Below are positions 8,376 to 16,767 of a DNA stretch of 64,000 bases, one piece after another. The DNA lies in the NCBI GenBank assembly GCA_949298575.1, contig CASFXH010000004.1:23191-87190 (forward strand), in the 5' to 3' direction. The notes under the pieces are model-generated. The model did no database searches, was not told the origin of the DNA, and saw only the letters and a list, made by a program, of their open reading frames with translations. Each line of letters begins with the position of its first letter. The stretch's first letter is position 1. A program made the translations under genes and the position numbers. This DNA is from an uncultured Parabacteroides sp. Its GTDB lineage: Bacteria; Bacteroidota; Bacteroidia; Bacteroidales; Tannerellaceae.

Positions 8376-9197
8376 ATGGAAAGTAGATTCGTAAAAATAA
8401 AGGAACCGGGCCTCGCGAAGCTCAACAACAAGGAATATTCCAATTTCATGACGGAATTCCACGCCTTGGCCTTTCCGGAGGCGAGCGACGACGGCGGGGA
8501 AGACCCCGACGACGGGGGCAGCCCCGGGACCGTAAGTCTCGTGGGGGGCAATCCCGACCTGGGCATCCTGGAAGAAGAGAAAGTGGCCTTCGAAGCCGAT
8601 TTGGAGAAGATCCAAAACTTGGTGGAGCGCACGAAAAAGCGCGAGGAGACCGCCCGGATGAATGAGGTCGACGAGCAGCGGACCACCACGGCGGTGGCTT
8701 TCACCACGATGGTGAAGCAACTCAAGAACATCGCCCTCCCCGCCCAAGCCGAGGCCGTGGAGGAGGTCCACAAACTCTCGGAACCGTATGTCGGCCTGAC
8801 GAAACTGCCTACCGACCAGAAGACGGCGCAGATCGACGGCTTGCTGAAAGACATGTCGGCCGAGGGCGTCGCCCAGAAAGTCGAGACGATGGGCTTGACC
8901 GCGATCCTCAACCAGTTGCGCGAGCAGAACGAGCTTTACCGCGAGCTCTCACGCGCCCGCCGCGAGGCCCGCACCGACGAGGTGACGGAAAGCAGCGACA
9001 CGATCCGCGAGCGGATGAATTTCTACTACGACGAGATGACGACCGCCGCCTTCGTCCAAAGCGCCGCCAACCCGACGGAGACGAACAAGCGTTTCATAGC
9101 CCTCCTCAACACGCTGATCGACGAGACGAAGCAGAAGTACAACCTTCGCAAGGGCATCGCCGAGGCGAACGAGAAGAAGGAGGAGGAGAAAGCTTAA
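8376..9197 (+). CDS. DUF6261 family protein with internal DDGGSPGTV segment
   Basis: A 273-residue, highly charged, mostly helical protein that I recognise as the Bacteroidetes-restricted DUF6261 family; its function is unknown. After a short N-terminal part (LAKLNNKEYSNFMTEFHAL) there is an acidic Gly-rich insert, residues 38-53, ending in DDGGSPGTV (45-53, bases 8508-8534). Long amphipathic helices and a Lys/Glu-rich tail follow. There is no signal peptide or membrane segment. The same nine residues form the C-terminus of the HU-like protein at 37956-38747. The gene has its own promoter and terminator, so it is probably monocistronic. Confidence 0.85.
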   Translation: MESRFVKIKEPGLAKLNNKEYSNFMTEFHALAFPEASDDGGEDPDDGGSPGTVSLVGGNPDLGILEEEKVAFEADLEKIQNLVERTKKREETARMNEVDEQRTTTAVAFTTMVKQLKNIALPAQAEAVEEVHKLSEPYVGLTKLPTDQKTAQIDGLLKDMSAEGVAQKVETMGLTAILNQLREQNELYRELSRARREARTDEVTESSDTIRERMNFYYDEMTTAAFVQSAANPTETNKRFIALLNTLIDETKQKYNLRKGIAEANEKKEEEKA

Positions 9198-9243
9198 GGA
9201 ATTAATGGATTATAGATTTTTCATAATTAGTTTTTCCAATTCA

Positions 9244-9283
9244 GGGAAGGTCTTCTTGCGAAAGAGGGCCTTTCCGCTTTTTT
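9244..9283 (+). terminator. Intrinsic terminator after the DUF6261 gene
   Basis: Imperfect hairpin (GGGAAGG.TCTT / AAGAGGGCCTTTCC) followed by GCTTTTTT, 46 bp after the stop codon. Confidence 0.7.
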
Positions 9284-9332
9284 AAGGCACGAGTATAGAC
9301 AGGCATATCCTATATATATAATAAGGTAAGGC

Positions 9333-10379
9333 ATGAAACAAGAACAAGCGAATGGATTATTACGGCTGAAAACCGTCGCCTTCAACGAGGCGCGCGACGC
9401 GGTGGTCATCCTCGACCAGACCCAACTGCCGCGGCGGGAAAGCTACCTGACGCTGACGACGGCCGAGGACGTCTGGGAGGCCATCAAGCGGTTGAAAGTG
9501 AGGGGCGCCCCCGCCATAGGGATCGCCGCCGCCTATGGGATCGCGATGTGCATGCGCCGCTGGAAAGGCGAGGACCGGGCGGCCTTCCTGGCGGAGTTCG
9601 AGCGGGTAAAAACCTATCTGGGCGGGGCGCGGCCGACGGCGGTCAACCTCACGGCGGCCCTCGAGCGCATGGCGCGGGTCATGCGGCGGCATCCCGACGC
9701 CCCCGTCGACGAGTGGCGCCGCCTCCTGACGGACGAGGCCCTGGCGATCCGGGCCGACGACGCCCAGGCCTGCCGGCGGATCGGCGAGAACGCCCTCGCC
9801 TTCCTTCGCCCCGGCATGGGCCTGCTGACGCATTGCAACGCCGGCCACCTGGCGGTCTCGGAATACGGGACGGCCCTGTCGCCCATCTATTTGGGCCAAG
9901 AGCGAGGCTATGGCTTCAAGGTTTTCGCCGACGAGACCCGCCCCCTGCTGCAAGGCGCCCGGCTGACGGCTTACGAACTCCGCGAGGCGGGCGTCGACGT
10001 GACGCTGATCTGCGACAACATGGCCTCGCTCGTGATGCGGCAGGGCTGGGTGCGGGCCGTGCTGGTCGGCTGCGACCGGGTGGCGGCCAACGGCGACGTG
10101 GCGAACAAGATCGGGACGTCGGGCCTGGCCATCCTGGCCCACCACTACGGTATCCCCTTCTACGTCCTCGGCCCCACCTCGACGATCGATACGCGTTGCG
10201 CGACCGGCGCCGACATCGTCATCGAGGAACGTCAACCCGAGGAGGTTACGGAGATGTGGTATGCCCATCGGATGGCGCCCGAGGGCATTTCGGTCTACAA
10301 CCCGGCCTTCGACGTGACGCCCCACGAGCTGATCCGCGCGATCATCACGGAGGAAGGGGTGTTTTATGAAAATATTTAG
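9333..10379 (+). CDS. mtnA: S-methyl-5-thioribose-1-phosphate isomerase
   Basis: A 348-residue enzyme of the eIF2B-alpha-like isomerase family that converts methylthioribose-1-phosphate to methylthioribulose-1-phosphate in methionine salvage. The family signature RGAPAIG is at 58-64. The catalytic Cys168 (LTHCNAG) and Asp248 (GCDRVAANGDVANKIGT) correspond to the known Cys/Asp pair of MtnA. Length is normal. No other methionine-salvage gene lies nearby, so it could instead act on a related pentose-phosphate, as some MtnA homologues do. The coding strand is very GC-rich with C-ending codons, unlike the ribosomal genes downstream. Confidence 0.93.
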   Translation: MKQEQANGLLRLKTVAFNEARDAVVILDQTQLPRRESYLTLTTAEDVWEAIKRLKVRGAPAIGIAAAYGIAMCMRRWKGEDRAAFLAEFERVKTYLGGARPTAVNLTAALERMARVMRRHPDAPVDEWRRLLTDEALAIRADDAQACRRIGENALAFLRPGMGLLTHCNAGHLAVSEYGTALSPIYLGQERGYGFKVFADETRPLLQGARLTAYELREAGVDVTLICDNMASLVMRQGWVRAVLVGCDRVAANGDVANKIGTSGLAILAHHYGIPFYVLGPTSTIDTRCATGADIVIEERQPEEVTEMWYAHRMAPEGISVYNPAFDVTPHELIRAIITEEGVFYENI

Positions 10380-10386
10380 GGGAAAG

Positions 10387-10418
10387 TTTGGCTAATCCCG
10401 AAACATGCCGTAATTTTG
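10387..10418 (+). promoter_or_regulatory. Promoter of rpsU
   Basis: TTTG at 10387-10390, 20 bp, TAATTTTG at 10411-10418: a full Bacteroidetes-type promoter, 50 bp upstream of the rpsU start. Confidence 0.75.
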
Positions 10419-10467
10419 CCGCTCAAATTTGAGAATAGAATTAACAAATAAAAATAACAACTAAATT

Positions 10468-10659
10468 ATGATCGTAGTACCATTAAAAGAAGGCGAAAAC
10501 ATTGAGAAAGCGCTGAAGAAATTTAAGAGAAAATTCGAGAAAACGGGCATCGTAAAAGAGCTGAGAAACCGCCAGGCGTTCGAGAAACCCTCTGTGTCTA
10601 AGCGGAAACAGCTGATGCACGCGATCTACGTACAGCAATTGCGCCGGGAAGAGGAGTAA
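10468..10659 (+). CDS. rpsU: 30S ribosomal protein bS21
   Basis: A 63-residue basic protein with the bS21 signature (MIVVPLKEGENIEKALKKFKRKFEKTG, read in parts) and a Lys/Arg-rich C-terminus. In Bacteroidetes bS21 takes part in occluding the anti-Shine-Dalgarno sequence of 16S rRNA, which fits the lack of SD motifs before most genes here. It is the first gene of a likely unit with the recombinase and hpf that follow. Confidence 0.96.
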   Translation: MIVVPLKEGENIEKALKKFKRKFEKTGIVKELRNRQAFEKPSVSKRKQLMHAIYVQQLRREEE

Positions 10660-10711
10660 AAAACGCCCGGAAGATTTGCGGGATTGAATTCTTATTCCTA
10701 TTTTCGTCGGC

Positions 10712-11641
10712 ATGAATGCGGTTGACGAAAAAGGACTGGTTGAAGCGTTTCTGAGCTATCTGCGATACGAGCGGAATTACGCCGCGTACACGTTGACGGC
10801 TTACTCGAAAGATCTGGAGCAGTTCGTTCGCTACGTCGAGGAACGCCACGAGGGGCGTTTCGAAGTAGACTTGATCGACGCGGATCTGGTGCGAGCGTGG
10901 TTGGTGACATTGATGGACGAGGGATTTTCGCCCGTATCGGTCAATCGGAAACTAAGTTCTTTGAAGTCTTTTTTTAAGTTCTTGTTGAAGCGAAACGAGA
11001 TTCAAACCAATCCGGCCCGGCTGGTGGTCGGCCCCAAACGGGGGAAACCATTGCCCTGCTTCGTGAAAGACGCGGACATGGAGGCGCTGCTGGACGGGGA
11101 TGGCTTTGAGGACAGTTTCGAGGGAATCCGCGACCGCTTGATCGTGGAGACGCTTTACGACACGGGCATCCGTCGCTCAGAACTGATCGGAATCCGGAAC
11201 CGGGATGTCGATCTCGAGGCGAAAGTGATCCGGGTAGTCGGCAAGCGGAACAAGGAGCGGTTGATCCCCTTCGCGAGCGGCTTGGAAGAATTGATACGAG
11301 CCTACATGACGGCGCGCGACCGGGAAATTGGCGCGGGAAGCGAATGGCTATTTGTGCGACGGGACGGCGAACAATTATCCGCCGGAATTGTTTATAAAGT
11401 AGTCAGGGCCCACTTGTCGTCAATACCGATGCTGCCGAAACGGAGTCCGCACGTATTGAGGCATTCGTTTGCGACGAGTATGCTGAACAATGGCGCGGAG
11501 TTGAACGCGGTCAAGGAACTCCTTGGCCACAGCAGTTTGGCTTCCACCAGCGTTTACACCCATACGACATTTGAAGAATTAAAAAAAGTGTATCATGCTC
11601 ATCCTCGAGCGAAAAAAGACGGAGGTTATTATGGAAATTAG
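10712..11641 (+). CDS. xerC: Tyrosine recombinase, XerC-like
   Basis: A 309-residue tyrosine recombinase with an N-terminal SAM-like DNA-binding domain (residues ~5-95) and a C-terminal catalytic domain. All catalytic residues are present: R154 (TGIRRSE), K178 (VGKRNKERLIP), H247 and R250 (HVLRHSFAT), H273 (LGHSS) and nucleophile Y282 (VYTH). Its conserved housekeeping position between rpsU and hpf indicates the chromosome-dimer-resolving type rather than a mobile-element integrase. Its 3' end overlaps the hpf start by 11 bp, so the two are translationally coupled. Confidence 0.92.
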   Translation: MNAVDEKGLVEAFLSYLRYERNYAAYTLTAYSKDLEQFVRYVEERHEGRFEVDLIDADLVRAWLVTLMDEGFSPVSVNRKLSSLKSFFKFLLKRNEIQTNPARLVVGPKRGKPLPCFVKDADMEALLDGDGFEDSFEGIRDRLIVETLYDTGIRRSELIGIRNRDVDLEAKVIRVVGKRNKERLIPFASGLEELIRAYMTARDREIGAGSEWLFVRRDGEQLSAGIVYKVVRAHLSSIPMLPKRSPHVLRHSFATSMLNNGAELNAVKELLGHSSLASTSVYTHTTFEELKKVYHAHPRAKKDGGYYGN

Positions 11642-11930
11642 AATTCAAGCGATCCATTTCGACGCGACAGAGAGTTTGCAAGCGTTTATCCAGAAGAAGA
11701 TCAGTAAATTGGATCAGTATTTCGATGGAATCATCAAGGCTGAGGTGACGTTGAAAGTCGTCAAGCCCGAGACTTCGATGAACAAAGAAGCGTCGGTCCG
11801 GTTGTTGGTCAGGAACGGGGAATGCTTTTCGGAGAAAATCTGTGACACTTTTGAGGAAGCGATCGATGTTTGCGCGAGCGCTTTGGAGAAACAGTTGATG
11901 AAATTCAAGGAAAAAGCACGTTCCAAATAA
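11631..11930 (+). CDS. hpf: Ribosome hibernation-promoting factor, HPF/RaiA family
   Basis: A 99-residue short-form HPF/YfiA protein (MEIRIQAIHFDATESLQAFI). The family binds the 30S decoding site and inactivates or dimerises ribosomes in stationary phase. The frame is open from 11595, but the ATG at 11631 is preferred because it begins the conserved beta-strand and has a rare clear SD motif (GGAGG at 11621-11625). The start lies inside the end of xerC. There is no C-terminal long-form dimerisation domain. Confidence 0.93.
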   Translation: MEIRIQAIHFDATESLQAFIQKKISKLDQYFDGIIKAEVTLKVVKPETSMNKEASVRLLVRNGECFSEKICDTFEEAIDVCASALEKQLMKFKEKARSK

Positions 11931-11946
11931 AAAAAGTAGCGGATAT

Positions 11947-11977
11947 TTTGGTGCATAAAAAATAATGCCTACATTTG
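11947..11977 (+). promoter_or_regulatory. Promoter of the tRNA-tuf cluster
   Basis: TTTG at 11947-11950, 19 bp, TACATTTG at 11970-11977, 43 bp upstream of the first tRNA. This is probably the main promoter for the tRNA-tuf transcript. Confidence 0.78.
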
Positions 11978-12020
11978 CACCCGTTTCAGCTAGGCGGCAG
12001 GGACGGGTGCTTTAAATGAC

Positions 12021-12094
12021 GCCTCTTTAGCTCAGCTGGCCAGAGCACGTGATTTGTAATCTCGGGGTCGTTGGTTCGAATCCGACAAGAGGCT
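12021..12094 (+). tRNA. tRNA-Thr (anticodon TGT)
   Basis: A 74-nt cloverleaf. The acceptor arms GCCTCTT and AAGAGGC pair perfectly, the anticodon loop is TTTGTAA, and the T-loop is GGTTCGAATCC. The CCA end is not encoded. Confidence 0.95.
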
Positions 12095-12133
12095 CTGAAA
12101 AGAAAGTTTGTTGACATATTTATTAATAATGAA

Positions 12134-12216
12134 GGGCAGTTACCAGAGTGGCCAAATGGGGCAGACTGTAAATCTGCTGGCTCTTGCCTTCGGTGGTTCG
12201 AATCCATCACTGCCCA
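12134..12216 (+). tRNA. tRNA-Tyr (anticodon GTA)
   Basis: An 83-nt class II tRNA with a long variable arm. Acceptor arms are GGGCAGT and ACTGCCC, and the anticodon loop is CTGTAAA. Confidence 0.95.
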
Positions 12217-12262
12217 CGAGACGCGAAGCGGTCGCTCGACCGGTAGCCTTCGTGTTGGGAAT

Positions 12263-12334
<72 letters not shown>

Positions 12335-12386
12335 CGGATTTGAGAGAGAATAAGATCATTAATCAAAAATAAAGAACAATTAAGTT

Positions 12387-13574
12387 ATGGCAAAAGAGAA
12401 ATTTGACAGATCGAAGCCACATGTAAACATTGGTACGATTGGTCACGTTGACCACGGTAAAACAACTTTGACGGCTGCTATTACGACCGTATTGGCGAAG
12501 AAAGGTCTTTCGGAGCAACGTTCATTCGACTCGATCGATAACGCTCCTGAGGAGAAGGAAAGAGGTATTACGATTAACACGGCTCACGTAGAGTATCAAA
12601 CGGCGAACCGTCACTATGCGCACGTCGATTGCCCGGGTCACGCGGACTATGTCAAGAATATGGTCACTGGTGCCGCTCAGATGGATGGCGCGATCATCGT
12701 GGTTGCCGCTACGGATGGTCCGATGCCTCAAACTCGTGAGCATATCTTGTTGGCTCGTCAGGTGAACGTCCCGAAGTTGGTCGTTTTCTTGAACAAGTGC
12801 GATATGGTTGATGACGAAGAAATGTTGGAATTGGTAGAGATGGAAATGCGTGAGTTGCTTTCGTTCTACGGTTTCGACGGAGACAATACGCCGATCATCC
12901 GCGGTTCCGCTCTGGGTGCGTTGAACGGTGATCCGAAGTGGGAAGAGAAGATCATGGAGTTGATGGACGCGTGCGATACGTGGATTCCGCTTCCTCCGCG
13001 TGAAATTGATAAACCTTTCTTGATGCCGGTTGAGGACGTGTTCTCTATCACGGGTCGTGGTACGGTAGCTACGGGTCGTATTGAGACTGGTGTCGTTAAG
13101 GTTGGTGATGAGGTTCAGATCATTGGCTTGGGCGCAGAAGGTAAGAAGTCTGTCGTAACAGGTGTTGAGATGTTCCGTAAATTGTTGGATCAAGGTGAGG
13201 CAGGTGATAATGTCGGTCTGTTGCTCCGTGGTATCGACAAGAATGAGGTTAAGCGCGGTATGGTGATTTGCCATCCGGGTCAGATCAAGCCTCACTCTAA
13301 GTTCAAGGCAGAGGTTTATATCTTGAAGAAAGAGGAAGGTGGTCGTCACACGCCGTTCCACAATCACTATCGTCCGCAGTTCTATATCCGTACGTTGGAT
13401 GTAACGGGTGAGATCACTTTGCCGGAGGGTACTGAGATGGTCATGCCGGGTGATAACGTAACGATCGAGGTTGAGTTGATTTATCCGGTAGCATGTAACG
13501 TAGGTCTGCGTTTCGCGATTCGTGAGGGTGGTCGTACGGTAGGTGCAGGTCAGATCACGGAATTGGAGAACTAA
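12387..13574 (+). CDS. tuf: Elongation factor Tu
   Basis: A 395-residue EF-Tu that delivers aminoacyl-tRNA to the ribosome. P-loop GHVDHGKT is at 18-25, the G3 motif is DCPGH, the G4 motif is NKCD, and domains 2 and 3 are complete ([29 protein letters not shown]). It is embedded between tRNA genes in the order typical of many bacteria. It is followed by a hairpin and tRNA-Trp, and its strong T/G-ending codon use fits high expression. Confidence 0.99.
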   Translation: MAKEKFDRSKPHVNIGTIGHVDHGKTTLTAAITTVLAKKGLSEQRSFDSIDNAPEEKERGITINTAHVEYQTANRHYAHVDCPGHADYVKNMVTGAAQMDGAIIVVAATDGPMPQTREHILLARQVNVPKLVVFLNKCDMVDDEEMLELVEMEMRELLSFYGFDGDNTPIIRGSALGALNGDPKWEEKIMELMDACDTWIPLPPREIDKPFLMPVEDVFSITGRGTVATGRIETGVVKVGDEVQIIGLGAEGKKSVVTGVEMFRKLLDQGEAGDNVGLLLRGIDKNEVKRGMVICHPGQIKPHSKFKAEVYILKKEEGGRHTPFHNHYRPQFYIRTLDVTGEITLPEGTEMVMPGDNVTIEVELIYPVACNVGLRFAIREGGRTVGAGQITELEN

Positions 13575-13593
13575 TTCAAAAAGATGATAGGAG

Positions 13594-13626
13594 TAGCCAG
13601 CCTTAAGAAACAAGGCTGGCTATTTT
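13594..13626 (+). terminator. Hairpin with T-run between tuf and tRNA-Trp
   Basis: Perfect 11-bp stem (TAGCCAGCCTT / AAGGCTGGCTA) with a 7-nt loop and a TTTT run that ends exactly where tRNA-Trp starts. It may be a partial terminator or a processing signal. Confidence 0.75.
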
Positions 13627-13699
13627 ACGGAAGTAGCTCAGTTGGTAGAGTACTGGTCTCCAAAACCAGCTGTCGGGAGTTCGAGCCTCTCCTTCCGTG
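13627..13699 (+). tRNA. tRNA-Trp (anticodon CCA)
   Basis: A 73-nt cloverleaf. Acceptor arms are ACGGAAG and CTTCCGT, and the anticodon loop is CTCCAAA. It lies directly upstream of secE, as in many Bacteroidetes. Confidence 0.95.
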
Positions 13700-13715
13700 C
13701 TAAAAATTGGATTCG

Positions 13716-13910
13716 ATGAATAAAGTGATAACTTACATAAAGGAATCTTATAACGAACTTGTATATAAAGTTTCTTGGCCGACGAGGACGGAATTATCAA
13801 GTAGTGCGGTGGTGGTTATGTTTGCTTCCCTTATCATCGCTGCGATAGTTTTTGTCGTGGACGCGATCTTTGAGGCAGGTATGAGTTTTGTCTATTCAAG
13901 TATTTTTTAA
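13716..13910 (+). CDS. secE: Preprotein translocase subunit SecE
   Basis: A 64-residue single-membrane-span SecE (YIKESYNELVYKVSWPTR followed by a hydrophobic helix), the clamp subunit of the SecYEG channel. The frame opens with TTG at 13707, but the ATG at 13716 gives the normal N-terminus. It is followed by nusG after 12 bp. Confidence 0.96.
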   Translation: MNKVITYIKESYNELVYKVSWPTRTELSSSAVVVMFASLIIAAIVFVVDAIFEAGMSFVYSSIF

Positions 13911-13922
13911 GCGGTTTTGAAT

Positions 13923-14465
13923 ATGTCTGATGTACAAAAGAAATTCTATGTATTGCGTGCGATAAGCGGCAAGGAGAATAAAGTACGTGAATATTTGGAA
14001 GCCGAGATTAAAAATACGGATTTAGGTGAATTTGTATCTCAAGTCTTGATTCCAACCGAAAAAACTTTTACGATACGAAATGGTAAAAAGGTCGTTAAAG
14101 AACGTGCTTATTTGCCAGGTTATGTATTGGTGGAGGCGGCTTTGGTTGGAGAGGTAGCTCACCGTTTGAGGAATGTCCCGAACGTGATTGGTTTCTTAGG
14201 TGGTTCGGATAATCCGGTCCCTTTGCGGCCTGGTGAAGTTAAGCGTATTTTAGGTACGGTTGATGAGTTGCAGGAGCAGTCGGGGGATATGGATATCCAA
14301 TATTTTGTTGGAGAGAATGTCAAGATCACCTTTGGGCCTTTTAATGGTTTTACGGGTGTGATCGAAGAGGTGAACGCCGAGAAGAAGAAATTGAAGGTGA
14401 TGGTTAAGGTCTTTGGCCGTAAAACTCCCCTTGAATTGAATTATATGCAAGTGGAAAAAGAATAG
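13923..14465 (+). CDS. nusG: Transcription termination/antitermination protein NusG
   Basis: A 180-residue NusG. The NGN domain (KKFYVLRAISGKENKVREYL, LPGYVLVEA) contacts RNA polymerase, and a C-terminal KOW domain follows (GENVKITFGPFNGFTGVIEEV). The ATG at 13923 is chosen over the in-frame TTG at 13917. It is co-transcribed with secE. Confidence 0.96.
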   Translation: MSDVQKKFYVLRAISGKENKVREYLEAEIKNTDLGEFVSQVLIPTEKTFTIRNGKKVVKERAYLPGYVLVEAALVGEVAHRLRNVPNVIGFLGGSDNPVPLRPGEVKRILGTVDELQEQSGDMDIQYFVGENVKITFGPFNGFTGVIEEVNAEKKKLKVMVKVFGRKTPLELNYMQVEKE

Positions 14466-14530
14466 GCTTTGGTTACGCAAAGTTTTTTCTTTTTCGGTTA
14501 GAAGTGTTATAATCGATAAATTTTAGAAAA

Positions 14531-14974
14531 ATGGCTAAGGAAGTTGCTGGACAAATCAAATTGCAGATTAAAGGAGGAGCCGCAAACCCTTCTCCCCCAG
14601 TAGGACCGGCTTTGGGTTCTAAGGGTATTAATATTATGGAGTTTTGCAAGCAATTTAATGCCAAGACCCAAGACAAGGCTGGAAAAGTATTACCTGTCGT
14701 AATTACTTATTATTCAGACAAGTCTTTCGACTTTGTTGTCAAGACCCCTCCTGTCGCTGTCCAATTGCTGGAAGTTACGAAATTGAAAAGTGGGTCAGCG
14801 GAGCCTAACCGGAAGAAGGTCGCGGAGATTACGTGGGACCAAGTGAAGGCTATCGCGGAAGACAAGATTGTCGACTTAAACTGTTTCACTGTCGAAGCGG
14901 CTATGAAAATGGTCGCGGGTACTGCGCGTAGTATGGGTATCACTGTTAAAGGGACGTTCCCAAGTAATAATTAA
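14531..14974 (+). CDS. rplK: 50S ribosomal protein uL11
   Basis: A 147-residue L11 with the Pro-rich N-terminal segment ([25 protein letters not shown]) and the RNA-binding C-terminal domain that forms the GTPase-associated centre. It starts the L11-L1-L10-L12 series; 15 bp separate it from rplA. Confidence 0.98.
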   Translation: MAKEVAGQIKLQIKGGAANPSPPVGPALGSKGINIMEFCKQFNAKTQDKAGKVLPVVITYYSDKSFDFVVKTPPVAVQLLEVTKLKSGSAEPNRKKVAEITWDQVKAIAEDKIVDLNCFTVEAAMKMVAGTARSMGITVKGTFPSNN

Positions 14975-14989
14975 TAAACTTCAATTGAA

Positions 14990-15688
14990 ATGGGTAAACT
15001 TACAAAAAATCAGAAGTTGGCTTTAAGTAAGATTGAAGCAGGGAAAGTGTACACGTTAAAGGAAGCTTCAGCATTAGTTAAGGAAATAACGTTGACTAAG
15101 TTCGATGCTTCTGTAGATGTGGATGTCCGTTTGGGCGTGGATCCCCGTAAGGCGAATCAAATGGTGAGAGGCGTTGTTTCTTTGCCACATGGAACGGGAA
15201 AAGAGGTACGGGTTCTTGCGTTATGTACGCCGGATAAGGAAGCGGAAGCGAAAGCTGCTGGTGCTGACTATGTAGGATTGGATGAATATATCAACAAGAT
15301 CAAAGGTGGATGGACGGATGTCGATGTAATTATTACGATGCCTTCAGTCATGGGTAAGATTGGCGCGTTGGGCCGTGTACTTGGTCCTCGTGGTTTGATG
15401 CCTAACCCCAAGAGTGGTACCGTAACGAATGAGATTGGCAACGCTATCAAGGAAATCAAGCAAGGTAAGATTGATTTTAAGGTTGACAAAACAGGTATTG
15501 TTCATACGTCAATCGGTAAGGTCTCTTTTGCGCCCGAAAAGATTTTCGATAATGCGAAGGAGTTTATCTCTACGTTGATTAAGTTGAGACCTTCTGCGGC
15601 AAAAGGCACTTATGTTAAGAGTATTTATCTTTCAAGTACGATGAGTCCGGGTATTAAAGTGGACCCAAAGTCAGTTGATGAAAACTAA
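14990..15688 (+). CDS. rplA: 50S ribosomal protein uL1
   Basis: A 232-residue L1 with the two-domain signature ([19 protein letters not shown]). It forms the L1 stalk that moves E-site tRNA, and in many bacteria it represses its own rplK-rplA message; no specific operator structure was identified here. Confidence 0.98.
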   Translation: MGKLTKNQKLALSKIEAGKVYTLKEASALVKEITLTKFDASVDVDVRLGVDPRKANQMVRGVVSLPHGTGKEVRVLALCTPDKEAEAKAAGADYVGLDEYINKIKGGWTDVDVIITMPSVMGKIGALGRVLGPRGLMPNPKSGTVTNEIGNAIKEIKQGKIDFKVDKTGIVHTSIGKVSFAPEKIFDNAKEFISTLIKLRPSAAKGTYVKSIYLSSTMSPGIKVDPKSVDEN

Positions 15689-15703
15689 AAAAGCAATTGA
15701 ATC

Positions 15704-16234
15704 ATGAGAAAGGAAGATAAAGGCGTTATTATCGAGCAATTGACTGAACTTGTTAAAAGTTATCCTAATTTTTACTTGACTGATATCGAAGCGTTGAATG
15801 CGGAGAAAACTTCTCAGTTAAGAAAGGAATGCTTTAAAAATGAGATTAAGTTAGTTGTTGTCAAGAATACTTTGCTTAAGAAGGCGTTGGCGAATACGGA
15901 GATGGATTATTCTCCGCTCAATGACGTATTGAAAGGAAATACGGCTGTGATGTTTTCGCAAGTCGCGAATGCTCCGGCACGGTTAATCAAGGAATTTACG
16001 AAGAACGCTAAGAAGGATGAAAATCCGAAACCCGCATTGAAAGGAGCTTATGTACAAGAAAGTTTCTATATTGGTGCGGAAAACTTAGAGGTCTTGGTAA
16101 ATATCAAGAGCAAGAAAGAACTTATCGCGGATGTCATCGCCTTGTTGGAGTCTCCGGCGAAAAATGTTATTTCGGCTTTACAGTCTTCAGGACAGACTAT
16201 CCATGGTTTGTTGAAGACGTTGGAAGAAAAATAA
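15704..16234 (+). CDS. rplJ: 50S ribosomal protein uL10
   Basis: A 176-residue L10 (MRKEDKGVIIEQLTELVKSY), the base of the L7/L12 stalk; its C-terminal helix holds the L12 dimers. It is 15 bp after rplA and 49 bp before rplL. Confidence 0.98.
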   Translation: MRKEDKGVIIEQLTELVKSYPNFYLTDIEALNAEKTSQLRKECFKNEIKLVVVKNTLLKKALANTEMDYSPLNDVLKGNTAVMFSQVANAPARLIKEFTKNAKKDENPKPALKGAYVQESFYIGAENLEVLVNIKSKKELIADVIALLESPAKNVISALQSSGQTIHGLLKTLEEK

Positions 16235-16283
16235 ATTTTTTACATCAACATTCAATTAGACAAAACATTTAAATTATACAAAA

Positions 16284-16661
16284 ATGGCAGATTTGAAAGC
16301 TTTAGCAGAACAATTAGTAAACTTGACCGTTAAAGAGGTTAGTGAATTAGCTACTATTCTTAAAGAAGAGTATGGTATCGAACCCGCTGCTGCCGCTGTT
16401 GCTGTAGCCGGTCCGGCCGCTGCCGGTGCTGCCGCTGCCGCCGAGGAGAAAACCGCTTTTGACGTGGTTTTGAAAGCCGCAGGCGCAAACAAGTTGGCTG
16501 TCGTTAAATTAGTGAAGGAGTTGACAGGTCTTGGTTTGAAAGACGCTAAGGATTTGGTAGACCATGCTCCGAGTAACATTAAGGAGGGCATCGCGAAAGC
16601 GGATGCTGAGGCCTTGAAAAAACAATTGGAAGAGGCTGGCGCTGAAGTTGAGCTTAAATAG
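16284..16661 (+). CDS. rplL: 50S ribosomal protein bL12
   Basis: A 125-residue L7/L12 with the N-terminal dimerisation domain, an Ala/Gly-rich hinge (residues ~31-53) and a C-terminal domain ([20 protein letters not shown]) that recruits translational GTPases. A hairpin follows it and precedes rpoB. Confidence 0.98.
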   Translation: MADLKALAEQLVNLTVKEVSELATILKEEYGIEPAAAAVAVAGPAAAGAAAAAEEKTAFDVVLKAAGANKLAVVKLVKELTGLGLKDAKDLVDHAPSNIKEGIAKADAEALKKQLEEAGAEVELK

Positions 16662-16692
16662 TATTAATACCTGGCTATCAGGTGAATGGTTG

Positions 16693-16725
16693 AGAGTCTT
16701 CGTAAGAGAAGACTCTTGACCTTTT
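16693..16725 (+). terminator. Attenuator-like hairpin between rplL and rpoB
   Basis: Perfect 9-bp stem (AGAGTCTTC / GAAGACTCT) with a 6-nt loop, then TGACCTTTTT. Its position matches the rplL-rpoB attenuator known in E. coli and would lower polymerase subunit expression relative to ribosomal proteins. Confidence 0.75.
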
Positions 16726-16767
16726 TGTGTCTATAATTTCATTTAAGTTCAATAAAATCCTTATTAG

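Noticed and set aside
10712-11641. Mobile-element integrase
   Set aside because: The tyrosine recombinase sits in the conserved rpsU-xerC-hpf-tuf order with no attachment repeats or cargo genes, so it is the housekeeping recombinase.
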